From the IMG/VR virus record IMGVR_UViG_3300036770_004095, positions 1-31,149 of that record: DNA of 31,149 nt. One strand, given 5' to 3'. This stretch comes from a virus. Below the pieces are notes generated by a model. The model searched no databases. It saw only the letters and a program-made list of their open reading frames with translations, and was not told the DNA's origin. Position 1 is the stretch's first letter. Each line of letters starts with the position of its first letter. Positions 1-7,370 of the stretch are shown one piece after another. Made by a program: the position numbers and the translations under genes.

Positions 1-635
1 ACACCATCTTTGCTGCCCTGGGCCAACCGGCGCCGACGAAGTTCCACACCTACTGGGAGGACTTCGACTACTACACCGCGGCCAACTGGACGGTGACCGA
101 GACCCAGGCCAGTGCCACCCAGGCGCTTACCGACGGCGACGGCGGCTTGCTGCTGGTGACCAACTCTGCGGCCGACGACGATCTCGTGGCGCTTCAGAAG
201 GTCGGCGAGAGCTTCCGCTTCGCGTCGAGCAAGAAGCTGTGGTTCGAGGCCCGCCTGAAGGTCAGCGATGCCACGCAGTCGGACCTGACGGTCGGCCTCC
301 AGATCACCGACACCAGCCCGCTGGACGTCACCGACGGGGTGTTCTTCATCAAGGCGGACGGGTCGACTGCGGTCACCCTGCGCGTGGAGAAGAACAACAC
401 GGCATCGACGGCCTCCGTGGGGAGCATGGCGGATGACACCTTCATCACGCTGGCGTTCTACTACGACGGCGTGTCGCAGGTGCAGTACGCGGTCAACGGT
501 GTTGTGGGCGGGGCTGTTGCCACGACCAATCTGCCGGACGACGAAGACCTGACGGTCTCGTTTGCCTTGCAGAACGGCGAGGCGGCGGCCAAGACCATGA
601 CGGTCGACTACATCTTCGTCGCGAAGGAGCGGTGA
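1..635 (+). CDS. Putative capsid-associated jelly-roll/lectin-like virion protein (5' partial)
   Basis: The frame is open from base 3 with no stop before 633, so the gene enters from the left edge; 210 residues are visible. The GTG at 93 is an internal codon, because the conserved-looking stretch FHTYWEDFDYYTAANW lies before it. The product is rich in beta-strand-forming residues and Gly/Asp turns, ends in VDYIFVAKER, and has the feel of a LamG/concanavalin-type beta-sandwich (FEARLKV, GVFFIKADG, LAFYYDG). Similar proteins, as I recall them, occur in aquatic tailed phages next to the major capsid gene, which suggests a head decoration or coat-associated role. The next gene starts one base after the stop. 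The family assignment is from memory, and the jelly-roll fold is inferred. Confidence 0.7.
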   Translation, partial: TIFAALGQPAPTKFHTYWEDFDYYTAANWTVTETQASATQALTDGDGGLLLVTNSAADDDLVALQKVGESFRFASSKKLWFEARLKVSDATQSDLTVGLQITDTSPLDVTDGVFFIKADGSTAVTLRVEKNNTASTASVGSMADDTFITLAFYYDGVSQVQYAVNGVVGGAVATTNLPDDEDLTVSFALQNGEAAAKTMTVDYIFVAKER

Positions 636-636
636 C

Positions 637-1776
637 ATGGGCCAGTTCAAGCCGATGGTGAAGATGGAGACGACCGAGCCGTCCGTTGAGTTGAAGCTCA
701 AGAAGGGCGGCAAGGTCTCGAAACCTGTCCACAAGGCGATGGGTGGCCCCATGCCGCCTTCGCCGACACCTCCCGCAGAAACCAAGCCGTCCGGCACCAT
801 GAACTATGGTGCAGCCAAAGGAACGGTTGGCGGCGGAATGGGCCCGCGTCGTCCGTCCATTTTTTCGCGCAGAAATGCAATGCGTCAGATGGGCAGGGCG
901 ACTTCGCCGGGGACTACGGCGTCGATGGGGTCGGGGCCAAGAACTGGCCCTCTTCCTGGGCCTATGTCTTCTGGCTCTCCGGGCATGAGCAAGGCTGGGC
1001 ACATGGCGGCTGCAAATCAGGCCATGTCGGATTTGCAGAAAGACTTGGCGCGTCCCGCTCCCGTCCGAGGCATGAAAAAGGGCGGGGAGTCGAAGGCCGA
1101 GCACAAGGCCGAGATGACCAAGATGGCCAAGACCGAGCAGAAGCTCAAGGAGCACGCCTCCAAGCCCGCCAGCAAGGCCCACAAGGGCCTGAAGACGGGT
1201 GGGGTGGTGGATGGCCAGGGCGGCTACAAGTCGGGCGGCAAGGTCACCACCAAGGTCGACACGGCCAAGCCTGATCACTCCCCGGCGAAGACGGGCGACG
1301 TGAAGATGGGCAACGGTGGCGGCTACAAGACCGGCGGCGTGGCCAAGGCCAACGGTGGTGGCTACAAGGAGGGCGGCGCCCCAAAAAAAGCGTACGCCAC
1401 GGGGGGTCGTGTTGACTCTGGACACCCCGTGGCGATGCCCCAGGGCCGCAAGGCCCCTCCGAAGCCCGTGAGCATCAATCGCCTGTCAGGCACCTACAAG
1501 AAGGGTGGCGAGGTGAAGATGAAGGAAGGCGGCATCCCTGAGCACATCAAGTCTCAGATGCAGCAGGCCGAAAACGAGCGGGCTTACGAGGCCTACGAGC
1601 GCAACCGCGACCAAGAGAACCTCGACACCAAGAAGTCGGTCGACGACTTCCTGATGGCGATTCCTCGGGGGATCAAGCGGATGTTCAGCCGCACACCGAA
1701 GGGTGAGGCGGTGACCGAGACGGAGAAGTCTGTTACGGTCGAGCGTGCGAAGAAGGCCGGCGGCGGCGTGTGCTGA
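637..1776 (+). CDS. Lys/Gly-rich low-complexity phage protein with KxGG repeats
   Basis: The protein has 379 residues. ATG 637 has AAGGAG at good spacing upstream. It is strongly basic and mostly disordered: the N-terminal third is Pro/Gly/Ser/Met-rich, and the middle has a Lys/Ala/Glu helical stretch (residues about 148-185). After that, short motifs recur in which GG is joined to K or Y (YKSGGKV, GGGYKTGGV, GGGYKEGG, YATGGRV, YKKGGEVK). The C-terminal part (about 300-345) is charged and probably helical (QMQQAENERAYEAYERNRDQENL), and the protein ends in GGGVC. No enzymatic motif is visible. Its place between capsid-associated genes suggests a structural or DNA-proximal role in the head, which is inference. 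The same KGG signature recurs in the C-terminal part of the 1674-residue protein downstream. Confidence 0.75.
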   Translation: MGQFKPMVKMETTEPSVELKLKKGGKVSKPVHKAMGGPMPPSPTPPAETKPSGTMNYGAAKGTVGGGMGPRRPSIFSRRNAMRQMGRATSPGTTASMGSGPRTGPLPGPMSSGSPGMSKAGHMAAANQAMSDLQKDLARPAPVRGMKKGGESKAEHKAEMTKMAKTEQKLKEHASKPASKAHKGLKTGGVVDGQGGYKSGGKVTTKVDTAKPDHSPAKTGDVKMGNGGGYKTGGVAKANGGGYKEGGAPKKAYATGGRVDSGHPVAMPQGRKAPPKPVSINRLSGTYKKGGEVKMKEGGIPEHIKSQMQQAENERAYEAYERNRDQENLDTKKSVDDFLMAIPRGIKRMFSRTPKGEAVTETEKSVTVERAKKAGGGVC

Positions 1777-1779
1777 TCG

Positions 1780-1801
1780 AGCGGGGGCTTCGGCCCCTGC
1801 T
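1780..1801 (+). terminator. Stable hairpin with UUCG loop between two virion genes
   Basis: In the 43-base gap after the KxGG gene, AGCGGGGGC and GCCCCTGCT pair as a 9-bp stem (one G-U pair) around a TTCG tetraloop. The run after it (GTTCTATG) is only weakly T-rich. It could be a weak intrinsic terminator, or an mRNA-stabilising or processing hairpin upstream of the gene at 1820. It is the strongest hairpin I noticed in the late block. Confidence 0.5.
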
Positions 1802-1819
1802 GTTCTATGAGGGTCTGAC

Positions 1820-2599
1820 ATGACCACCACTTTCTCGTCCATCACGCGCCAGGGCGCGTACGAGCCGTTCGAGCTTCAGGTGGCTCGCGGCCAGATTCAG
1901 GGGCACTCGGTCGTCCGAGTGTTCGGCTACAACCCCGACATCGACACCTCGGAGGAGGCGGTGTGGCCGGACGGCGGCACGATTCCTCACCCGACGGCCG
2001 CGTCGGTGCTGAAGATCAGTTCGTCGAGCACTGACGACGACGCGGGCGGCACGGGGGCCCTGACGGTCTTCATTGCCGGCGTGGACGGCAACTTCAACAT
2101 CGTCTCGGAGACGGTGACGCTGGACGGACAGACGGCCGTGAACACGGTCAACGAGTACCTGTACGTCAACGAGTTCTACGTCCTGACGGTGGGCACGGGC
2201 GGGGCAAACGCGGGCAACATCAACGCCGGCACGGGTACGGTCACTGCGGGCGTTCCTGCGGTGCTGTACGACACGATCGCGGCTGGGTTCAACCAGCGCA
2301 CGACGGCGCACTACTGCGTGCCGGCCGGGTATGTCGGTTACATGACCGAGGGCATCTTCACCGCCGGCCAAGCCTCGGGTTCCACGGGCGTGACGGGCTT
2401 CCTGAAGCAGCATGGCCCGGATGGCATCCTGCGTGTAGGCGCAGTGGTGGCGCTGAACAACGGGTCGGTGCAGTACGACTTCGGGCCTGCGTACGTGATC
2501 CCCGAGAAGAATTGCATTGGTGCGTCGGCGATTGGCGCCGCCAACAACAACGCGGTGAGCGCCTTCTTCAACATCATCCTCATCAAGAACGGGCCGTGA
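1820..2599 (+). CDS. Conserved phage virion protein (head-associated, function unknown)
   Basis: The protein has 259 residues. ATG 1820 follows GAGGG at about 6 bases. The start of the mature chain (YEPFELQVARGQIQGHS) and the following FGYNPDIDTSEEAVWPDGG resemble a widespread but uncharacterised structural family of aquatic podoviruses, as I recall it. The rest is beta-rich with Gly/Thr turns and no catalytic motif. The C-terminus (AFFNIILIKNGP) is hydrophobic and strand-like. It sits among capsid-proximal genes, so a head decoration, head-fibre or minor capsid role is plausible. There is no Lys/Arg-rich or helical scaffold-like segment, so it is unlikely to be a scaffold. The next gene begins one base after the stop. 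Confidence 0.7.
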   Translation: MTTTFSSITRQGAYEPFELQVARGQIQGHSVVRVFGYNPDIDTSEEAVWPDGGTIPHPTAASVLKISSSSTDDDAGGTGALTVFIAGVDGNFNIVSETVTLDGQTAVNTVNEYLYVNEFYVLTVGTGGANAGNINAGTGTVTAGVPAVLYDTIAAGFNQRTTAHYCVPAGYVGYMTEGIFTAGQASGSTGVTGFLKQHGPDGILRVGAVVALNNGSVQYDFGPAYVIPEKNCIGASAIGAANNNAVSAFFNIILIKNGP

Positions 2600-2600
2600 C

Positions 2601-2783
2601 ATGCCAGCCAAGTCGAAGTCGCAGTTCCGCCTGATGAAGGCGGCTGAGAACAACCCGAAGTTCGCGAAGAAGGTCGGGATCAAGCCGTCTGTGGCGGCCG
2701 AGTTCACGTCGGGCAACGTCAAGGGCCGCTCGTACAAGAAGCTGCCCGAGGCGAAGATGCGTGGCGGCGGATCGTGCTGGTGA
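2601..2783 (+). CDS. Small basic conserved phage protein (MPAKSKSQ type)
   Basis: This is a 60-residue, Lys-rich protein beginning MPAKSKSQFRLMKAAENN and ending in a Gly-rich, Cys-containing tail (GGGSCW). The N-terminal MPAKSK(S/A)Q signature resembles small phage proteins of the DUF3008 type; the match is from memory and partial. The motif KKVGIKPSVAAEF recalls a short helical domain often seen in phages. It lies between two virion genes with only 1- and 3-base gaps, so it is co-translated with them. Its role is unknown. Confidence 0.65.
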   Translation: MPAKSKSQFRLMKAAENNPKFAKKVGIKPSVAAEFTSGNVKGRSYKKLPEAKMRGGGSCW

Positions 2784-2786
2784 GAC

Positions 2787-3035
2787 ATGGCGAAGAACGT
2801 CAGCCTCGCCATCGGTCGTGGGGAGAAGCTGCCGGCTGATCGCGGTGCTGGACTGACCGCGAAGGGCCGGGAGAAGTACAACCGCGAGACCGGGTCGAAC
2901 CTCAAGGCCCCGCAGCCCCAGGGTGGGTCGCGGCGTGATTCATTCTGCGCCCGCATGGGCCCGGTGGCCCGCAAGAGCGAGCCTGGAAGCCGGGCGCGTG
3001 CTTCGATGAAGCGCTGGAACTGTCCGGGGTGGTGA
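2787..3035 (+). CDS. DUF6321-like small basic protein
   Basis: This is an 82-residue basic protein. Residues about 22-60 (GLTAKGREKYNRETGSNLKAP followed by GGSRRDSFCARMG) match the pattern I recall for DUF6321, a domain found in phages and some large viruses. The conserved C-terminal end is a KRWNCPGW-type motif. Its function is not known. The TGA stop (3033-3035) shares its last base with the ATG of the next gene. Three consecutive small or basic genes here (KxGG, MPAKSK type, DUF6321) form a run of positively charged virion-region products. Confidence 0.75.
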   Translation: MAKNVSLAIGRGEKLPADRGAGLTAKGREKYNRETGSNLKAPQPQGGSRRDSFCARMGPVARKSEPGSRARASMKRWNCPGW

Positions 3036-4090
3036 TGGCGTACTCAGGCACGGTTGGAACGACGACGGTCTCGGTCCAGAAGCTGATCGATCATGGCGCT
3101 CGCCGCGCTGGCAAGCTGGCCGAGGAGTTGACGTCGGAGCAGGTGCAGGCCTCTCGGACGGCGCTGTTCTACCTGCTGTCGAACCTGATCAACATCGGGA
3201 TCCAGTACTGGGCCATCAACAAGGCGGTGATCGGCCTGCGGGCGAACCAGTACATCTACGACCTGCCGCTGGGTGGTGTCGACGTGTTGCAGGCCCTGTA
3301 CCGGCGCATGAACCGGCCGTCGGGCAACGCCTCGACCAGTGCGGGCGGGGTGGTGACGAACGCCTTCGACGGCAACGTGGACACGATCTGCACCCAGGTG
3401 TCGGCCAACGGCAACCTGTCGATGGCGTATTCCGGGCCTGAGTACATCGGGTCGATCGGGATCCTGCCTGGGGCCACTGGGACGTTCGATGTGGTCTTCG
3501 AGACGTCGCAGGACAACGTGTCGTGGACGACCCTGTACGACCCGGGCTCGACGGCCTGGGTGGATGGCAAATGGATCTGGTACGACATCGACCCGGGTGC
3601 GTCGGCGCCGTACTACCGCATGCGCGAGACCGGGGGTGCGACGCTGAGCGTGCGCGAGTTGTACTTCGGGAACAACTCGACCGAGATCACGATGGCCCGG
3701 CTGAACCGGGACGACTACACGAACCTGCCCAACAAGAACTTCACGGCGAACCAGCCGTTCCAGTTCTGGGTGAACCGCACGGTCCCCCAGGCGGAGTTGT
3801 ACCTGTGGCCGGTGCCGTCTGACGACTTCGTGCAGATGACCCTGTGGTATTCGCGGCAGGTGATGGACGTGGGGCAGTTGTCGGGCGAACTGGAGATTCC
3901 GCAGCGCTGGTATCTGGCGGTGCAGAACATGCTGGCGCACCAGATGGCGATGGAGTTGCCTGGGGTTCCGATGGACCGCATCCAGTATCTGGAGGGTCAG
4001 GCGGAGAAGTACCTGATGCTGGCCGAGCAGGAGGAGCGCGACAAGTCGCCCATCATGATCGCGCCGTCGATAGGTGTATATACACGCTGA
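3035..4090 (+). CDS. Connector/tail-tube-type virion protein with inserted discoidin-like domain
   Basis: I use ATG 3035 (351 residues), which overlaps the upstream TGA by one base; GTG codons at 3029 and 3032 are also in frame. Residues 1-94 are helical (SRTALFYLLSNLINIGIQYW) and about 215-351 carry strongly conserved-looking features: RLNRDDYTNLPNK, QFWVNRT, LYLWPVP, a helical stretch and a final YTR. I associate this layout with head-tail connector or tail-tube proteins of aquatic podoviruses. Between them, residues about 95-212 look like an F5/8 type C (discoidin) beta-sandwich: NAFDGNVDT, FETSQDNVSWTTLYD, YYRMRETGG, VRELYFGN. Discoidin domains bind carbohydrates or lipids in known families. 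The exact connector role is inferred. Confidence 0.7.
   Translation: MAYSGTVGTTTVSVQKLIDHGARRAGKLAEELTSEQVQASRTALFYLLSNLINIGIQYWAINKAVIGLRANQYIYDLPLGGVDVLQALYRRMNRPSGNASTSAGGVVTNAFDGNVDTICTQVSANGNLSMAYSGPEYIGSIGILPGATGTFDVVFETSQDNVSWTTLYDPGSTAWVDGKWIWYDIDPGASAPYYRMRETGGATLSVRELYFGNNSTEITMARLNRDDYTNLPNKNFTANQPFQFWVNRTVPQAELYLWPVPSDDFVQMTLWYSRQVMDVGQLSGELEIPQRWYLAVQNMLAHQMAMELPGVPMDRIQYLEGQAEKYLMLAEQEERDKSPIMIAPSIGVYTR
4074..4085. repeat. Perfect 12-bp palindrome GTGTATATACAC at the HNH gene boundary
   Basis: The AT-rich palindrome covers the last codons (Gly-Val-Tyr-Thr) of the connector gene and ends 24 bases before the chosen HNH start. In this GC-rich sequence an AT-rich perfect palindrome stands out. 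It could be an insertion boundary, a homing-enzyme site or simply constrained codons. Confidence 0.6.
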
Positions 4091-4109
4091 TGATTGGAGC
4101 AAGGTTGTA

Positions 4110-4709
4110 ATGAATTTGCTCGCGGGGTTTCACAGGCATCACATCATCCCGAGGTATCAGGGAGGAACGGATGCGCCTGAGAACCTCGTGATGCTGCATC
4201 CAATCGATCACGCGATCGCGCACTTGGTGCGGTTCAAGCTGTACGGGAACCCGGCTGATGGCTGGGCATACAACCGCGTGATCAACGGCCTGAAGGACGA
4301 TTTGATCCCCAATAGGAGGGGCATACCCAAGCCCTACATGAAGAAGCCGAAGTCGGAAGAGACCAAGGCCAAGATGTCGGCGGCGGCCAAAGGCAAGCCA
4401 AAGTCCCGAGAGGCTGTCGAGAAAACGCGTTTGGCTTTGGTTGGCAGGAAGGCCACGCCTCGGCAGCTTGCGGGCTTGGCGCTTGGAAGGTCTCGGCCGG
4501 AAGGATACGTCAGCCCAATGAAGGGCAAGCCGAGGTCGACCCCGTGGATGTTCGGCAAAGAGCCCGCGAACAAGGGTGTGCCGGTCTCTGAAGAGATTCG
4601 GACCAAGCTCTCAGCGGCGGGCAAGGGCCGCAAGCAGACTCCGGAGCAGATCGCAAAACGGGTGGCCTCGCGCCGCGCCACGCTGGCCGCACAAGGAAGG
4701 ACTGTCTGA
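4110..4709 (+). CDS. HNH homing endonuclease with NUMOD3 repeats
   Basis: ATG 4110 (199 residues) is preferred over the in-frame ATG 4074, because AAGG lies 5-8 bases upstream and 4074 would overlap the connector gene. The N-terminus has an HNH core: HRHHIIPRYQGG, then ENLVMLHPIDHAIAH (His10-His11, Asn25, His34/His38). The C-terminal part holds NUMOD3-type DNA-binding repeats: SEETKAKMSAAAKGK (82-96), a degenerate copy at 98-114, and SEEIRTKLSAAGKGRK (160-175) followed by TPEQIAKR. This is a free-standing, site-specific endonuclease of the kind that spreads by inserting next to its target. It separates two virion genes, and its codon use is somewhat less GC-rich than theirs. Confidence 0.9.
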   Translation: MNLLAGFHRHHIIPRYQGGTDAPENLVMLHPIDHAIAHLVRFKLYGNPADGWAYNRVINGLKDDLIPNRRGIPKPYMKKPKSEETKAKMSAAAKGKPKSREAVEKTRLALVGRKATPRQLAGLALGRSRPEGYVSPMKGKPRSTPWMFGKEPANKGVPVSEEIRTKLSAAGKGRKQTPEQIAKRVASRRATLAAQGRTV

Positions 4710-5044
4710 TGCCGCGCTTCCTTGACACGCATGGCCTGAGTGATCTCGCGGTCGCAATCTGCGATCGTTGTCGCATGAAGCGTGCTCACGCGGACATGCG
4801 GCCGGATCCCAACTTTCCTGGGTTGCAGGTGTGCGGCCAGGGGTGTGCTGACGACAAGGATCCGTACCGTCTGCCGGCGCGGAAGACGGAGAAGATCACG
4901 ATCAGGTTCCCGCGGCCGGACGTGAGCGTGGCGGTGAGGGACAACAACCTGATCACGGGGCCGTACTCCAACTCGGTGATCTCGACGCAGCAGAATACGC
5001 AGGTGCCGTCTCAGAACGGCAACTTGGACGGAATCGAGGTCTGA
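4709..5044 (+). CDS. Conserved phage protein with four-Cys zinc-ribbon-like N-terminus
   Basis: The protein has 111 residues; the ATG shares one base with the HNH stop. Cys18 and Cys21 (ICDRC) with Cys42 and Cys46 (VCGQGC) form a CxxC...CxxxC arrangement that could bind a metal. The segment between them (MKRAHADMRPDPNFPGLQ) resembles a small conserved phage family often found beside tail genes. The C-terminal half (about 60-111) is polar, with beta-strand-like KITIRFPRPDVSV. No enzymatic motif is visible. Before the HNH gene arrived, this gene probably followed the connector gene directly. Confidence 0.7.
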   Translation: MPRFLDTHGLSDLAVAICDRCRMKRAHADMRPDPNFPGLQVCGQGCADDKDPYRLPARKTEKITIRFPRPDVSVAVRDNNLITGPYSNSVISTQQNTQVPSQNGNLDGIEV

Positions 5045-6022
5045 ATGAACGTCACCATCACGCAGTTGCCGCTGGCCGGCCCGATCCTCGGGACCGAGTC
5101 TGTGCCCATCGTGCAGGATGGGCAGACCCGGCAGACCACCACCGCAGCGATTGCCGCATCCCCGGCGCAACTCCAGACCTTCCTGACGCTGAATCAGGAG
5201 CCGACGCTGCCCAACAGCCGCCGGCTGACCGCAGGAACGGGCCTGGGGCTCGCGGACGGCGGAGCCCTGTCCACCCTAGCCTTGAGCCTCAACGGCGCCT
5301 CTGGGAGCCTGGAGACGGCCTTCACGGGCATCATCGTGAAGACGGGCAGTACGACGGTCGATGCGCGGACGCTGACGGCCTCTGGTGTGGGCTTGAGCAT
5401 CACGAACGGCAGTGGTGTGGCCGGGAACCCGACCTTTGCTCTGACGGGGCTGGTGGCGGATCTGGCGAACTTGTCGGGGCCTGGGCTGGTGTCGTCGGAC
5501 GGGTCAGGGCTGAACCCGCGGGTGCTGCTGGGCACGGCTGGCGAGATCGACGTGGCCAACGGGACGGGGGCTGTCGGAAACCCGACGGTGGGTCTGGCGG
5601 ACAACCCGATCATCCCTGGGACGGGTGGCGTGAAGCTGCCCACTGGGACGACGGCCGAGCGCAACCCCAACACGAACGGGTATCTGCGCTACAACACCGA
5701 CTTGCAGGTGTTCGAGGGGTACGCGAACGGCTCGTGGCAGACAATGGTCGTGGGCGGCGTGACGTCGGTCAACGGCAGTGGCGGTCTGACGGGCCTGACG
5801 GTCACAGGAGGCCCGATCACGACGACAGGCACCCTGACCCTTGGCGGAGTGCTGAACGCGGCTTCTGGAGGCACTGGAGTGGCTTCCTACGCCACGGGTG
5901 ACATCTTGTACGCCACGGGGACGGCATCGCTGGCGGCGCTGAACTTGGGCACGCCAGGGCAAGTGTTGAGGGCTGGAGTGTCCGGGCCTCAGTGGTCGGC
6001 GGTCTCTGGCGGGACATTCTGA
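5045..6022 (+). CDS. Tail fibre-like protein 1
   Basis: The protein has 325 residues and its ATG directly follows the upstream stop. The N-terminus (ITQLPLAGPILGTESVPIVQDG) is typical of proteins that attach phage fibres to the tail. The body is Gly/Thr/Ser/Leu/Val-rich with recurring GVGLSITNGSGVAGNPTF-like turns, as in fibre shafts. At about 200-233 there is a module (TAERNPNTNGYLRYNT, FEGYANGSW) seen in many phage fibre and baseplate proteins, followed by ASGGTGVASYATGDILYAT and GTPGQVLRAG. It ends in VSGGTF, as does the fibre-like protein at 13569-14909. The role in host attachment is inferred. Confidence 0.75.
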   Translation: MNVTITQLPLAGPILGTESVPIVQDGQTRQTTTAAIAASPAQLQTFLTLNQEPTLPNSRRLTAGTGLGLADGGALSTLALSLNGASGSLETAFTGIIVKTGSTTVDARTLTASGVGLSITNGSGVAGNPTFALTGLVADLANLSGPGLVSSDGSGLNPRVLLGTAGEIDVANGTGAVGNPTVGLADNPIIPGTGGVKLPTGTTAERNPNTNGYLRYNTDLQVFEGYANGSWQTMVVGGVTSVNGSGGLTGLTVTGGPITTTGTLTLGGVLNAASGGTGVASYATGDILYATGTASLAALNLGTPGQVLRAGVSGPQWSAVSGGTF

Positions 6023-6032
6023 AGGAACTGAC

Positions 6033-6938
6033 ATGGCAGCATCGGGTTTCACGCCGATCCAGTTGTACCGGACGTCGACGCCCTCGGCATTGCCGTCGGC
6101 GGTGAATCTGGCCGATGGCGAACTGGCGATCAACCTCGCGGACAAGAAGCTGTACGCCAAGGACAGCGGTGGTGCGGTCTTCCTGCTGGCCGATGCTTCG
6201 AGCGGCAGCACGACGGCGACCAACCTTGCTGGGGGCGCTGCGGGTTCTCTGCCGTACCAGACCGGGCCCAACGCGACCACCTTCCGGGCGATCGGCACGG
6301 CGTTTCAGGTGTTGCAGGTCAACTCTGGTGCGACGGCTCCCGAGTGGGTGAGCACGAGCGGCACCGGGTCTGTGGCCCGCACGCAGAGCCCGAGCTTCAC
6401 GACGCCCAGCCTAGGGGCGGCAACAGCCACCAGCATCAACAGCCTGACGATCACCACCAGCACCGGCACGCTGACGATTGCCAACGGCAAGACGGTCACG
6501 GTCAACAACACGATCACGCTGTCGGGCACGGATGCGACGGCCTTCACGTTGCCTTCGGCCAGCACGACGCTGGTGGGCACCGACAGCACGCAGACGCTGA
6601 CGAACAAGCGCTACACGCCCAGGATCGGCACGGTGGCCAGCGCGGCCACGATCACGCCCACCAGCGACACGGTCGACCAGTACAACGTCACGGCCCTGGC
6701 GACGAACGCCACAATCGCCGCGCCTACTGGCACGCCCACGGACGGGCAGAAGCTGATCCTGCGGATCTTGGACAACGGCACCTCGCGCACGCTGACGTGG
6801 ACGACGTCGTCTGGCGGCTATCGCGGGATCGCCGGGACGCTGCCGCCTGCCACCTCCCCCAACCTGATCCTGTACATCGGCTGCATCTGGAACGCGGCCG
6901 CGAGCTACTGGGACGTCATCGCCATCGTTCAGGAGTAA
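6033..6938 (+). CDS. Tail fibre-like protein 2
   Basis: The protein has 301 residues; AAGGA precedes ATG 6033. The N-terminus carries LYRTSTPSALPSAVNLADGE and LAINLADKKLYAKD, a fibre attachment module common in aquatic phages. Thr/Ser-rich shaft repeats follow (TATSINSLTITTSTGTLTIA), then TQTLTNKRYTPRIGT. The C-terminal domain has GTPTDGQKLILRILDNGTSR, GGYRGIAG and a final SYWDVIAIVQE, all familiar from the tips of such fibres. No protease or chaperone tail is visible. It is adjacent to fibre-like protein 1 and to a small acidic gene that could assist assembly. Confidence 0.75.
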   Translation: MAASGFTPIQLYRTSTPSALPSAVNLADGELAINLADKKLYAKDSGGAVFLLADASSGSTTATNLAGGAAGSLPYQTGPNATTFRAIGTAFQVLQVNSGATAPEWVSTSGTGSVARTQSPSFTTPSLGAATATSINSLTITTSTGTLTIANGKTVTVNNTITLSGTDATAFTLPSASTTLVGTDSTQTLTNKRYTPRIGTVASAATITPTSDTVDQYNVTALATNATIAAPTGTPTDGQKLILRILDNGTSRTLTWTTSSGGYRGIAGTLPPATSPNLILYIGCIWNAAASYWDVIAIVQE

Positions 6939-6941
6939 GAG

Positions 6942-7367
6942 ATGCCTGTTGCAACCAAGCTGGCCAACGGCTACGTGCGCATCGAGTTCGAGCGCACGGC
7001 GGAGAACGGGATGGTCTTCCGGGACGCCATCGTGGTGTCCCAGGCCCAGTACGACGCTTGGACGCCCGAGCAGATCGAACTGCTGGAGCAGGAGCGCTTC
7101 GATGCGTGGTGGGCCATCGTGAACGCCCCGCAGCCCGAGTTCCCGCCGCAGGGCTTCGACTACCTCTACGACGAGAACATGCAGATCGTCGTGAACGAAG
7201 AGGGCAAGCCCTACCTCGTGCTGGTGGAGATCACCGACCCCCTGCCGGACGCCCCGGAGGGCTACGAGTACGAGCGCGACGAGGAGGGCAACCTCGTCAC
7301 CAACACCCTGGGCCAGCCGATTCTGGACCCGATCGTTGCGCAAGAACCGACTGTCGAAGGAGAGTGA
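6942..7367 (+). CDS. Small acidic protein between fibre genes (possible fibre-assembly factor)
   Basis: The protein has 141 residues; AGGAG lies 6 bases before the ATG. It is acidic, with many Glu/Asp and few Lys/Arg. The N-terminal part (KLANGYVRIEFERTAENGM) is strand-like. The middle is helical and rich in aromatic and Gln residues (QYDAWTPEQIELLEQERFDAWWAIV). The C-terminal half has Pro/Tyr/Glu turns (GYEYERDEEGNLVTN). It lies between two fibre genes; small acidic proteins in this position are sometimes fibre-assembly chaperones, but I see no specific Tfa motif. Treat the function as unknown. Confidence 0.6.
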   Translation: MPVATKLANGYVRIEFERTAENGMVFRDAIVVSQAQYDAWTPEQIELLEQERFDAWWAIVNAPQPEFPPQGFDYLYDENMQIVVNEEGKPYLVLVEITDPLPDAPEGYEYERDEEGNLVTNTLGQPILDPIVAQEPTVEGE

Positions 7368-7370
7368 GTC

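Noticed and set aside
1805-4102. Minus-strand open frames opposite the 1820-2599 and 3035-4090 genes
   Set aside because: Both are mirror frames of well-supported plus-strand genes, lack a ribosome-binding site and show no recognisable motif.
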